Positions 18,041-25,239 of a stretch of DNA of 54,569 nt are shown here, piece after piece. The stretch is from Verrucomicrobium sp. (GTDB taxonomy: Bacteria > Verrucomicrobiota > Verrucomicrobiia > Methylacidiphilales > UBA1321): contig JAFIGT010000037.1 in assembly GCA_017849585.1 (NCBI GenBank), forward strand, positions 1 to 54,569, written 5' to 3'. The translations under genes were made by a program, and so were the position numbers. Every line of letters starts with the position of its first letter. Position 1 is the stretch's first letter. The notes beneath the pieces were generated by a model that had not been told where the DNA came from, ran no database searches, and was given only the letters and a program-made list of their open reading frames with translations.

Positions 18041-18814
18041 TTACTTTGTGCCGAACCGCTGTGGCGAGGGGAGGTCCCAGGTTTGCCAGAGGCGGTTGTA
18101 ATCGACTTGGGCGAGGAGGACGAATTGCGGATTGGCGGCGGGCCGGAGCCAGCGGAGGATTTGCTCGAGTCGTTCCTGCGGCATGGTGGTGCAGCCGGCG
18201 GTGGGGACGAATTCGCCGCGCCGGACGTGGAAGAAAATCGCGCTGCCTGCGCCGGGAACGGAGTCGGGATAATTGTGTTCGATGACGAGGAGCCAGTGGT
18301 AGGCGGGATCGTCGAGCTTGAGCCGTTGTTTGTCGAACCACGCGGGGCGGTCTTTTTCGGGGACGGTGACAAGGTGGTTGTAATTCGGCAGGGTCGGGTC
18401 TTCGATCCATGCGTCGTTTGGCGATTTGGCGTGGTAGGGCCATTGCGCGCCCGAGGGGAGTTGCGGTTCGTTGCCGAGGGCGAAGCCGATGCGGAAGCGA
18501 CCGGCGGGGGAGCGACCGTCGCGCTCCGCTTTTTGCAGGCCGGGCTGCGCGGGATGCAGGCCGCGACCCCAAGCGAGTCCTTTTTTGCCGAAGAGGACGG
18601 GCCACGGCTCCGAGTCGGCGATCCATTGCCCGGAGTCGTTGCGGTGAAAGAGGCGGATCGTGCCGGTGAAGGTTTCCGTGTTCGGTGCGATGGCGAGGAG
18701 AAGTTGGCGCGGCGCGGCGAGCGTGGCCGGGGTGGTCGCCTCGGCCCGGAGGAGGGGGCTGGCGAGTCCGAGCGCGCAGAGGAGACTGGCCATCATTGAC
18801 AGAGCGCGTAACAT
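18041..18814 (-). CDS. L,D-transpeptidase (YkuD-family) catalytic protein
   Basis: The 257-residue protein has an N-terminal signal peptide ending near LLRAEA. The C-terminal half carries the YkuD motif: His196 in FFHVRRGE and the nucleophile Cys208 in PTAGCTTM. Further upstream GLHPAQPG and RSPAGRFRIG fit the YkuD beta-sandwich (typically P-x-G-x-F/Y-x-I). Such enzymes form 3-3 peptidoglycan cross-links or anchor proteins to the wall in the periplasm; ErfK/YafK-type variants also occur. It is divergent from the COG0523 gene with 41 bases between starts. Confidence 0.85.
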   Translation of the reverse strand: MLRALSMMASLLCALGLASPLLRAEATTPATLAAPRQLLLAIAPNTETFTGTIRLFHRNDSGQWIADSEPWPVLFGKKGLAWGRGLHPAQPGLQKAERDGRSPAGRFRIGFALGNEPQLPSGAQWPYHAKSPNDAWIEDPTLPNYNHLVTVPEKDRPAWFDKQRLKLDDPAYHWLLVIEHNYPDSVPGAGSAIFFHVRRGEFVPTAGCTTMPQERLEQILRWLRPAANPQFVLLAQVDYNRLWQTWDLPSPQRFGTK

Positions 18815-18855
18815 GAACGAAAGAGTATCGGTTGATTCGAAAAAGGCACTTCCAA

Positions 18856-19872
18856 ATGCGCACGACTCCGCTTCCTGTCATTGCCCTCACCGGATTTCTT
18901 GGGAGCGGCAAGACCACCCTGTTGGAACATTGGCTGGCGAAAAGCCCGGTCGCGGCGGAGAAGTCGGCGCTGGTGATCAATGACTTTGGTCCGGTGAATA
19001 TCGATGCGCTGTTGCTCAACCGGCCGAACCTGCAACTGCTGAGCATCGCGGGCGGTTGCGTTTGCTGCACCAGCTACGGCGAGTTGATCGACAATCTGGC
19101 CAAGCTCGCGGAGAACCCGGAGTTGGAACTGGTCTGGATGGAGACGTCGGGACTCGCCGAGCCGGACGAGATTCTCGACCATCTCACCTCGCCCAAGTTG
19201 CAGGGGAAGATTCGCGTGCAGCGACTCGTGCAGGTGATCGATGCGGCACATTATCCCGGCCCGTGGCGGCTGCGGGCACTGGAAGAAGAACAGCTGCGTT
19301 ACGCGGATTGGATTGTGTTGAATAAAGCGGATCTCGTCACCCCGGATTTGCTTGAAAAGCTCACTGCGAAAATTCGCGCGATCAATCCGCACGCGGTGCT
19401 GCATCGCGCTACGCGCGGCGAAACGGAGTCGGCCCATTTTTGGGACGCGCATGATGGCGCGGTACTGGCATCTGTGGCGGAAGCTCATGAGGCGCACGAG
19501 CACGATGATTGCGGGCACGATCACGCATGTCAGCATGTGCCCGCGCCGACTCCGGCGGCGACACTTTATTATCCGTTGAGCCAGCCGATTCCGCGCGCGG
19601 CGTTCGATCGCTTTTTGAGCGAGCTGCCGCCGAGTGTTTATCGCGCGAAGGGGTTTGTGCGCTTTGCCGAAGAGCCCGCGGTGGTGCAGACGTTTCAGCG
19701 TGTGTGCGAGCAACAGGAGACGCTTATCCTACCAGTGAGTAAAGCGGGAGCGCCTCCTGCGCCGGGTTTGGTTTTTATCGGGCCACAACTGGATGAGGCG
19801 TGGTTTCGGCAGCAATTGGCGCCGTGGATGTCGCGTCCCGCTTCAGGCGGTACACGACTGAAAATGATATAG
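18856..19872 (+). CDS. COG0523 (CobW/ZNG-type) metallochaperone GTPase
   Basis: The protein is 338 residues from the ATG at 18856; an upstream in-frame ATA-initiated extension is unlikely. The P-loop GFLGSGKTT lies at residues 13-21, the metal-binding C-x-C-C at 68-71 (GGCVCCT), and WMETSGLAEP and VLNKADLV (NKxD) follow. A His/Asp-rich loop (HEAHEHDDCGHDHACQH) lies near residues 213-232, before the CobW C-terminal domain. These GTPases insert or deliver zinc, cobalt or other metals. The His-rich loop favours zinc or nickel over cobalamin synthesis, for which there is no gene nearby. No Zur box could be recognised. Confidence 0.9.
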   Translation: MRTTPLPVIALTGFLGSGKTTLLEHWLAKSPVAAEKSALVINDFGPVNIDALLLNRPNLQLLSIAGGCVCCTSYGELIDNLAKLAENPELELVWMETSGLAEPDEILDHLTSPKLQGKIRVQRLVQVIDAAHYPGPWRLRALEEEQLRYADWIVLNKADLVTPDLLEKLTAKIRAINPHAVLHRATRGETESAHFWDAHDGAVLASVAEAHEAHEHDDCGHDHACQHVPAPTPAATLYYPLSQPIPRAAFDRFLSELPPSVYRAKGFVRFAEEPAVVQTFQRVCEQQETLILPVSKAGAPPAPGLVFIGPQLDEAWFRQQLAPWMSRPASGGTRLKMI

Positions 19873-20187
19873 AAATCGTATAGATTTTCGATAGAGAGTG
19901 GAGCCGGACCCGCCCTGTGGTGATCTGTGAAATAATCACCAATAGCATGGGAAAAATTCAGCACGTATGAGATCAATGCGGGCTATGTATTTTGTCATCA
20001 CTATCGTCACGGTTTTTGCTTGACCTTCGGTCGAAAAACATCAGTATCTGGCTTTGTCTTACGAGACTTTCTTGTGTCAAATTCTGACCGCTTCAATTTC
20101 TTCTGTCCGTTCCATTATTCGGAAAAATCGGAAATCATTTTTCTTGGTAATCCGTAACTCAATATAAATTCAGGGGGGTGAGTTCAG
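19873..20187 (+). other. 315-bp gap holding the presumed cold-shock gene leader
   Basis: This stretch is clearly more AT-rich than its surroundings and contains no convincing gene. Its second half precedes a cold-shock gene, and long structured 5' leaders are typical of that family. T-rich runs at about 20000-20160 fit such a leader. I cannot place the promoter: TATAAA at 20163-20168 is too close to the Shine-Dalgarno sequence to be a clear -10. Confidence 0.4.
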
Positions 20188-20391
20188 TTGGCACAAGGTG
20201 TGATCAAATGGTTCGATAACAAGAAGGGATTCGGTTTCATCGCTCAGGAGGGCGGCGGTCAGGATGTTTTTGTACACTTCTCTTCCATCAAGGGGGAAGG
20301 GTTCAAGACTCTGGAGGAAGGTGACCGCGTCGAGTTTGAAGTTCTGCAATCCGACAAGGGGTTGAAGGCGGCAAACGTCGTGAAACCGTAA
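20188..20391 (+). CDS. Cold-shock domain protein (CspA family)
   Basis: The 67-residue protein matches CspA. The RNA-binding motifs are KKGFGFI (RNP1) and DVFVHFSSI (RNP2), after GVIKWFDN. The start is a TTG: no ATG fits, and a GGGGGGTGA Shine-Dalgarno sequence lies 7-8 bases upstream (20173-20181). It binds single-stranded RNA and melts secondary structure during cold or growth transitions. It is monocistronic, with a strong hairpin after its stop. Confidence 0.95.
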   Translation: MAQGVIKWFDNKKGFGFIAQEGGGQDVFVHFSSIKGEGFKTLEEGDRVEFEVLQSDKGLKAANVVKP

Positions 20392-20409
20392 ACCAGCTGT
20401 TTTAATTGA

Positions 20410-20429
20410 TCCGGCGCTTCGGCGCCGGA
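20410..20429. terminator. GC-rich UUCG hairpin after the cold-shock gene
   Basis: TCCGGCGC and GCGCCGGA form a perfect 8-bp stem capped by a TTCG tetraloop. It lies between the converging cold-shock and Nudix genes, 18 bases past the first stop. There is no T tract on the plus side, but the stem is very stable. Confidence 0.6.
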
Positions 20430-20445
20430 AGGAAACTCGGGAAAG

Positions 20446-20991
20446 TCAGCCTTGCGGTTCCAATCCGCAGGCAGACTGAAGCCTGCTCCAGAGCAGGGCG
20501 AAGGCGGGGGCGAAATCGTCCGCATTCTCGCTGATCTGGCGGGTGATTTCCATGGCCTCGAAGAACTCGCCCCGGCTGATTTCAGTGGGGTGGAGGACGA
20601 AGGGACCGTCGTGTCTGATCCGGTAGACGTGGACAAATTCCTGTCCGGTCTGCTCGCAGCAGTCGAGTTTGAAGAGGAGTTCCAGGCTTTCCGGTTTCAC
20701 GCCGGGCAGGCCCAGTTCCTCTCCGAGTTCGCGCACGGCGCTCTGGAGGTAATCCTCTCCGGTGTCCACGTGGCCGCTGCAGGAGGAGTCCCAGCGATCG
20801 GGGAAGGTGTCCTTGGTCGGGGCGCGGCGTTGGAGGAAGAGTTGTCCCTGGGCATTGAAAACCAGCACGTGAACGGCGCGGTGGCGCAGTCGGCGGGCAT
20901 GGATGAGGCCGCGTTTTTCAGGCCCGATGACACGGTCGTGTTCATCGACGACGTCGAGCAGTTCATCTTCCACGCGGTGCGGGGCGGTCAT
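20446..20991 (-). CDS. Nudix hydrolase (YfcD/isopentenyl-isomerase-like subgroup)
   Basis: The 181-residue protein carries a complete Nudix box, GHVDTGEDYLQSAV-REL-GEELGL (G-x5-E-x7-RE-x2-EE-x-G). The surrounding sequence EDELLDVVDEHDRVIGPEKRG, RAVHVLVFNAQGQLFLQRRAPTKDTFPDRWD is typical of the YfcD group, which also resembles isopentenyl-diphosphate isomerase. The substrate is unknown; a nucleotide-sugar or other diphosphate is expected. It lies 21 bases downstream of the ComB-type gene on the same strand. Confidence 0.88.
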   Translation of the reverse strand: MTAPHRVEDELLDVVDEHDRVIGPEKRGLIHARRLRHRAVHVLVFNAQGQLFLQRRAPTKDTFPDRWDSSCSGHVDTGEDYLQSAVRELGEELGLPGVKPESLELLFKLDCCEQTGQEFVHVYRIRHDGPFVLHPTEISRGEFFEAMEITRQISENADDFAPAFALLWSRLQSACGLEPQG

Positions 20992-21012
20992 GTTTTTTTG
21001 AGTGGTTGATTT

Positions 21013-21708
21013 TTAAATCCGAATCCAGCCGTCCGGGCCAAGTTTCGGTACGAGATCGAACTGATCCTGCTGGATGCAAAACTCGATGTCACCGGTCCGC
21101 TTGGCGCGGATCAGATTCCGGCCGTTGCGGGTCTCGTAGAGCGACTCGGGAAACCGGCTCGCAATGGAGCGGTAGATCGAGCGCGCGGGGTGATCGATAT
21201 CGAGCGCGTCCAGAATGGCCGAGGCGAGGGTGGCGTCTTCCATCGCAAACGCGCGACCCGTTCCCGCGCACAGCAGCAGGGTCGGGCGATTCGCTGCGCG
21301 CAGGAACTTCACGACTGCGGCCAGATTCAACCAGCAAGCGGTGACCACGGTATGCGCGCCGCGCACGGCGACGAGCGCCTGCGTGCCGTTGGTGGTGGTG
21401 TGGAAAACGCGCTTTCCCTTGATCCGCTCCGGGGTGAAATCGCGCGGGCTGTTGCCGAGGTCGAAACCGGTGGGTGCTTCGCCGCCCCGTTCACCGGCTA
21501 GCAGGACGTCCGGATTCTTGGCCTTGAGTTCGAGTCCCTCTTCCACCGTGGCGATGGGAAAGAAAGCTTCCGCGCCGTGGGCCAATCCGGTGGCGATGGT
21601 CGAGGTGGCGCGAAAGACGTCGATCACGACGGCGAGATGCTGGGACAGGTCGCGCTGGGGCAGCCGGCCAATGGCTTGCGGGGTATAAATCACTTCAAAT
21701 AAAGACAT
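21013..21708 (-). CDS. ComB-type 2-phosphosulfolactate phosphatase
   Basis: The protein is 231 residues from the ATG at 21708 (MSLFEV). It follows the ComB family along its length: VVIDVFRATSTIATGLAHGA, LLAGERGGEAPTGFDLGNSP, FHTTTNGTQAL, TACWLN and LLCAGTGRAFAMEDATLA. In methanogens ComB is a Mg-dependent phosphatase of coenzyme M synthesis. Bacterial homologues are widespread and their substrate is often unknown. There is no other sulfolactate or coenzyme M gene here, so I name the family rather than the role. It is divergent from thrS. Confidence 0.85.
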   Translation of the reverse strand: MSLFEVIYTPQAIGRLPQRDLSQHLAVVIDVFRATSTIATGLAHGAEAFFPIATVEEGLELKAKNPDVLLAGERGGEAPTGFDLGNSPRDFTPERIKGKRVFHTTTNGTQALVAVRGAHTVVTACWLNLAAVVKFLRAANRPTLLLCAGTGRAFAMEDATLASAILDALDIDHPARSIYRSIASRFPESLYETRNGRNLIRAKRTGDIEFCIQQDQFDLVPKLGPDGWIRI

Positions 21709-21866
21709 AGTCAATACATGCCATAGCAAATTTTGGGCACATTCCCAAGCGGAAAGGCTTTGAGTCGGGCAGAATGCGAGATTTTTCGTGCAGGCCGTTC
21801 GATTTTTCAGGATGTCGGTTCCAAGACAAAACTATACAGCGGGAAACTTTTTGCTAGAGTGGCCAA

Positions 21867-23726
21867 ATGTCTCATGATGCTACACCCAAAATGACCGATT
21901 TAGAGCGCCTGCGCCATTCCGCTGCGCATATCCTCGCCACGGCCATTACCAAGCTGTGGCCGGAAGCTCAACTCGCCGCCGGTCCTCCCGTGGAAAACGG
22001 CTTTTACTACGATATCGACCTCAAGCACCGCATCACGCCGGACGATTTCGCCAAGATTGAATCCGAGATGAAGGCCGTCACCAAGGCCAACCAGACTTTC
22101 GAGCGCATCGTCGTCACCCGTCAGGAAGCGGTCAAGATGGGCCAGGCCGGACGCCTCGGCGCGCAGCAGGATCGTCCCGAACCGAGCCGCTACAAACTCG
22201 ACATTCTCGAAGGCATTCCCGACGACGAACAGATCACGCTCTACAAGAACGGCGAGTTCATCGACTTGTGCGTCGGCCCCCACGTCATGCGCACCGGCAA
22301 CGTCGGCGCGTTCAAGATCACCCATGTCTCCAGCTCCTATTACAAGGGCGACGAGAAGAATCCGCAGCTTCAGCGCATCTACGGCACCGCGTTCAAGAAC
22401 AAGACCGAGATGGAGGCGCACTTCACGCTCCTTGAGGAAGCCAAGAAGCGCGATCACCGCAAGCTCGGCAAGGAACTTCAGCTCTTCCACATCGACGACG
22501 AAGTCGGGCAGGGGCTCATCCTCTGGACTCCCAAGGGCGCGATCATCCGTCAGGAATTGCAGAATTTCATCAGCGAAGAACTGCGCAAGCAGGGCTACTC
22601 GCAGGTCTTCACGCCGCACATCGGCAAGCTCGGGCTCTACCGCACCAGCGGTCACTTCCCGTACTACAAGGAATCGCAGTACCCGCCCATCGTGGAGCGC
22701 GAAACGCTTGATCTCCTTGCGAAGGAAGGCTGCACCTGTTCCGAGCTGACCAACCGCCTCGATGCGGGCGAAATCAACGGCTACATGCTCAAGCCGATGA
22801 ACTGCCCGCACCACATCAAGATCTTCGCCAGCCAGCCGCATTCGTATCGCGACTTGCCCGTGCGCCTTGCGGAATTCGGCACCGTCTACCGCTGGGAACA
22901 ATCCGGCGAACTCGGCGGCATGACCCGCGTGCGCGGCTTTACCCAGGACGATGCCCACCTCTTCGTCACCGAGGATCAAGTCCCGGCGGAAGTGAAGGGC
23001 TGTCTGAGCCTCGTGAAGTTGATCTTCTCCAAGCTCAACATGACCGATTACCGCGTCCGCGTCGGCCTGCGCGATCCGGACAGCAACAAATACACCGGCG
23101 ATCCCGCCAATTGGGACAAGGCCGAACAAGCCTGTCGCGAAGCCGCCGCCAGCCTCGGCGTGCCCTTCAGCGAGGAAGCCGGCGAAGCCGCCTTTTACGG
23201 CCCCAAGATTGACTTTGTCGTGAAGGACGTCATCGGCCGCGAATGGCAGCTCGGCACCGTGCAGGTGGATTACAATCTGCCGATCCGGTTCGATCTGAAC
23301 TACGTCGGTTCCGATGGCAAGCAGCACCGCCCGGTCATGATCCACCGCGCGCCCTTCGGCAGCATGGAGCGGTTCATCGGCTGCCTGATCGAGCACTTCG
23401 CCGGGGCCTTCCCGACGTGGCTCTCGCCCGAGCAGGTCCGCTTCCTGCCCGTCACCGAAGCGCAGAATGAGTACGCCCGAAAATTGCATGAGCAGTGCCT
23501 CGCGCACAACATCCGCTCGGTCCTCGATGACTCCCGCGAAAAGCTGGGGGCAAAGATCCGGCTTGCGCAATTGGAAAAAGTACCCTATATGCTCATCATC
23601 GGTGAAAAGGAACTCAACAGCGACCATGTTTCCGTGCGTAGCAGAAAGTTAAACGACGAAGGCCCCAAGCCCTGGGCTGAGTTTTTCACCCGTCTCCAAG
23701 GCGAGATCAGTAATCGGCTCGCCTAA
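21867..23726 (+). CDS. thrS: Threonyl-tRNA synthetase lacking the TGS domain
   Basis: The 619-residue protein begins directly at the editing domain: RHSAAHILA gives the HxxxH site and DLCVGPH its Cys. It continues with class II motif 1 through PKGAIIRQELQNFI, KPMNCPHHIKIF (zinc Cys), RVRGFTQDDAHLF (zinc His) and HRAPFGSMERFIG (motif 3), then the anticodon-binding domain. The usual ~60-residue N-terminal TGS domain is missing, and an in-frame TAG lies only three codons before the ATG, so no longer start exists. An insertion around KEGCTCSELTNRLDAGEING precedes motif 2. It heads the thrS-infC-rpmI-rplT-pheS cluster. Confidence 0.96.
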   Translation: MSHDATPKMTDLERLRHSAAHILATAITKLWPEAQLAAGPPVENGFYYDIDLKHRITPDDFAKIESEMKAVTKANQTFERIVVTRQEAVKMGQAGRLGAQQDRPEPSRYKLDILEGIPDDEQITLYKNGEFIDLCVGPHVMRTGNVGAFKITHVSSSYYKGDEKNPQLQRIYGTAFKNKTEMEAHFTLLEEAKKRDHRKLGKELQLFHIDDEVGQGLILWTPKGAIIRQELQNFISEELRKQGYSQVFTPHIGKLGLYRTSGHFPYYKESQYPPIVERETLDLLAKEGCTCSELTNRLDAGEINGYMLKPMNCPHHIKIFASQPHSYRDLPVRLAEFGTVYRWEQSGELGGMTRVRGFTQDDAHLFVTEDQVPAEVKGCLSLVKLIFSKLNMTDYRVRVGLRDPDSNKYTGDPANWDKAEQACREAAASLGVPFSEEAGEAAFYGPKIDFVVKDVIGREWQLGTVQVDYNLPIRFDLNYVGSDGKQHRPVMIHRAPFGSMERFIGCLIEHFAGAFPTWLSPEQVRFLPVTEAQNEYARKLHEQCLAHNIRSVLDDSREKLGAKIRLAQLEKVPYMLIIGEKELNSDHVSVRSRKLNDEGPKPWAEFFTRLQGEISNRLA

Positions 23727-23753
23727 ACCGCCCAGGACGGACCAATCCCCAAC

Positions 23754-23768
23754 AGGAGTGCAGTTATT
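23754..23768 (+). promoter_or_regulatory. Shine-Dalgarno and rare ATT start codon of infC
   Basis: AGGAG at 23754-23758 is followed, after 7 bases, by ATT at 23766. From ATT the frame gives IQHYIRVNQKIRAREVMVIG, which aligns with the IF3 N-terminus (xxxRINxxIRAxEVRxIG). The next ATG, at 23814, would delete that conserved segment and has no such site. ATT is the known discriminated start of infC in many bacteria and is the basis of IF3 autoregulation. Confidence 0.85.
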
Positions 23769-24395
23769 CAACACTATATCCGCGTAAATCAGAAGATCAG
23801 AGCCCGTGAGGTCATGGTAATCGGACCCGATTCCAAACCCATGGGCGTGATGACCCTCAATGAAGCCCTCGCCAATGCCCGACGGCTGGGGCACGATCTG
23901 GTCGAAATTTCCCCCAACGCGAATCCGCCGGTTTGTAAGATCCTGGATTACGGCAAGTACCGCTACGAACTCGCCAAAAAGGATCGCGAGGCCCGCAAGA
24001 ACACCTTCGCCACCAAGGTCAAGGAACTCAAGTTCCACATCAACATCGATGAGCACGACTACGGGGTGAAGATGCGCCATGCCGAGCAATTCATGCTCAA
24101 GGGCATGAAGGTCAAGCTTTTGATGGTGTTCCGTGGTCGCGAAATGATGCACCAGGACATCGGGGTGAACCTGATGAAGCGCATCCGCGCCGACCTCATT
24201 CATATCGGGGCAGCCGATGCCGAACCGAAAATGATTGGCAAAAGCATCAATATGATGTTAACTCCGAACCCCGTTCAAAAGAGGGTCCGGAAATGGACCC
24301 GTGAGGATGAACCTGAACTCGCCGAAGAAGGCGACGAGGGCGATGAAGAATCCGCTTCCTCCGAGGACGCTCAAGCGTCCACGAACGGCAACTGA
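23766..24395 (+). CDS. infC: Translation initiation factor IF-3
   Basis: The protein has 209 residues when started at the ATT at 23766. The N-domain (IRVNQKIRAREVMVIGPDS, LVEISPNANPPVCKILDYGKYRYE) and the C-domain (KELKFHINIDEHDYGVKMRHAEQFM, KVKLLMVFRGREMMH) are complete. IF3 binds the 30S subunit, prevents early 50S joining and rejects non-canonical start codons. An acidic tail of ~35 residues (EDEPELAEEGDEGDEE...) extends beyond the usual C-terminus. It lies in the conserved infC-rpmI-rplT cluster after thrS. Confidence 0.96.
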   Translation: MQHYIRVNQKIRAREVMVIGPDSKPMGVMTLNEALANARRLGHDLVEISPNANPPVCKILDYGKYRYELAKKDREARKNTFATKVKELKFHINIDEHDYGVKMRHAEQFMLKGMKVKLLMVFRGREMMHQDIGVNLMKRIRADLIHIGAADAEPKMIGKSINMMLTPNPVQKRVRKWTREDEPELAEEGDEGDEESASSEDAQASTNGN

Positions 24396-24419
24396 ATATA
24401 ACACGAGAAGAGTATAGCC

Positions 24420-24629
24420 ATGCCGAGACCAATAGCACGTCGCAAGACGAAGAAAGCCGTCGCCAAGCGCTTTAAGATTACCGCCACGGGCAAAGTCATC
24501 ACGTCCCAATCGGGCCGTCGTCACCTTTCCGCCAGCAAAAATCGCAAGCGCATGCGTCATCTTGCCAAAAGCAAGGAAGTCGACGTCACTGACGTCTATC
24601 GCATTAAGTCGAACCTCCCGTTCGCTTAA
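24420..24629 (+). CDS. rpmI: 50S ribosomal protein L35
   Basis: The 69 residues are highly basic, with KTKKAVAKRFKITATGKV and SKNRKRMRHL, matching L35. It lies 24 bases after infC and 133 before rplT, the standard order. The 133-base gap to rplT is longer than usual; it contains small hairpins (CCTGC/GCAGG, GCCGT/ACGGC) and the CTGAAAACTGAAAGCC string, which might serve L20 autoregulation or may be repeat debris. Confidence 0.95.
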   Translation: MPRPIARRKTKKAVAKRFKITATGKVITSQSGRRHLSASKNRKRMRHLAKSKEVDVTDVYRIKSNLPFA

Positions 24630-24762
24630 GCACAACTGCCAGCCTGCCTTCAGCTACGAGCAGGCGGCCCAACAAAGCCGATCCAAAAACCAAAACAAAA
24701 TGTTGTTTCAGACTGGTGCCGTTAGCTGACGGCTGAGTGCTGAAAACTGAAAGCCAAGTCCT

Positions 24763-25107
24763 ATGCCACGCGCAACGAATGCCCCGGCCTCACGCGAGCG
24801 CCGCAAACGGGTAGTCCAAAAAGCCAAAGGTTACCGCGGTCGCCGCAGTAAACTCTTCCGCTACGCCAAAGATGCGACCATGAAGGGCCAATACTGGTCC
24901 TACCGCGATCGCAAAGCTCGCAAGCGTAATTTCCGCAACCTCTGGGTTGTCCGTATCAACGCCGCCTGCCGCGCCCTTGATATCACCTACAGCCGCCTCA
25001 TCGAAGCCCTCAAAAAGGCCAAGATTGAAGTCGATCGCAAGATATTGGCCGATATCGCCGTGAACGAGCCCAATACCTTTGCTTCGATCGTTAACTCGAT
25101 CAAATAA
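24763..25107 (+). CDS. rplT: 50S ribosomal protein L20
   Basis: The 114 residues match L20: a basic N-terminal arm with RERRKRVVQKAKGYRGRRSK, then YWSYRDRKARKRNFRNLWVVRINAACR. L20 is an early assembly protein binding 23S rRNA and often represses its own operon. The basic arm and the globular domain are both of normal length. A strong hairpin follows the stop. Confidence 0.96.
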   Translation: MPRATNAPASRERRKRVVQKAKGYRGRRSKLFRYAKDATMKGQYWSYRDRKARKRNFRNLWVVRINAACRALDITYSRLIEALKKAKIEVDRKILADIAVNEPNTFASIVNSIK

Positions 25108-25129
25108 AGCCCGGAAATTGCAGTAGCGC

Positions 25130-25186
25130 GTGCGCGAAGTTGGCCGGGTCTCACGACCTCGTGCGGACTTCGCGCACTTGCTTTTT
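25130..25186 (+). terminator. Terminator or attenuator hairpin between rplT and pheS
   Basis: GTGCGCGAAGT (25130-25140) pairs perfectly with ACTTCGCGCAC (25167-25177), and the loop itself holds a GGTC/GACC pair. A run of five T follows at 25182-25186. This has the form of an intrinsic terminator for infC-rpmI-rplT. Because pheS begins only 53 bases later, partial read-through or attenuation of pheS is possible. I could not find a clear T-box or a Phe-rich leader peptide. Confidence 0.75.
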
Positions 25187-25239
25187 AGGGGGCAAGTCCG
25201 CAGGCTTTTCCCTTGCTCCTCGCCAACCCGAATTTTCCT

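Noticed and set aside
20163-20168. TATAAA as the -10 of the cold-shock gene
   Set aside because: It would place the transcript start on the Shine-Dalgarno sequence, and no -35 element lies at a proper distance.
25108-25239. T-box riboswitch before pheS
   Set aside because: A strong terminator-like hairpin is present, but I could not find the T-box consensus or a specifier loop in the short 130-base gap.
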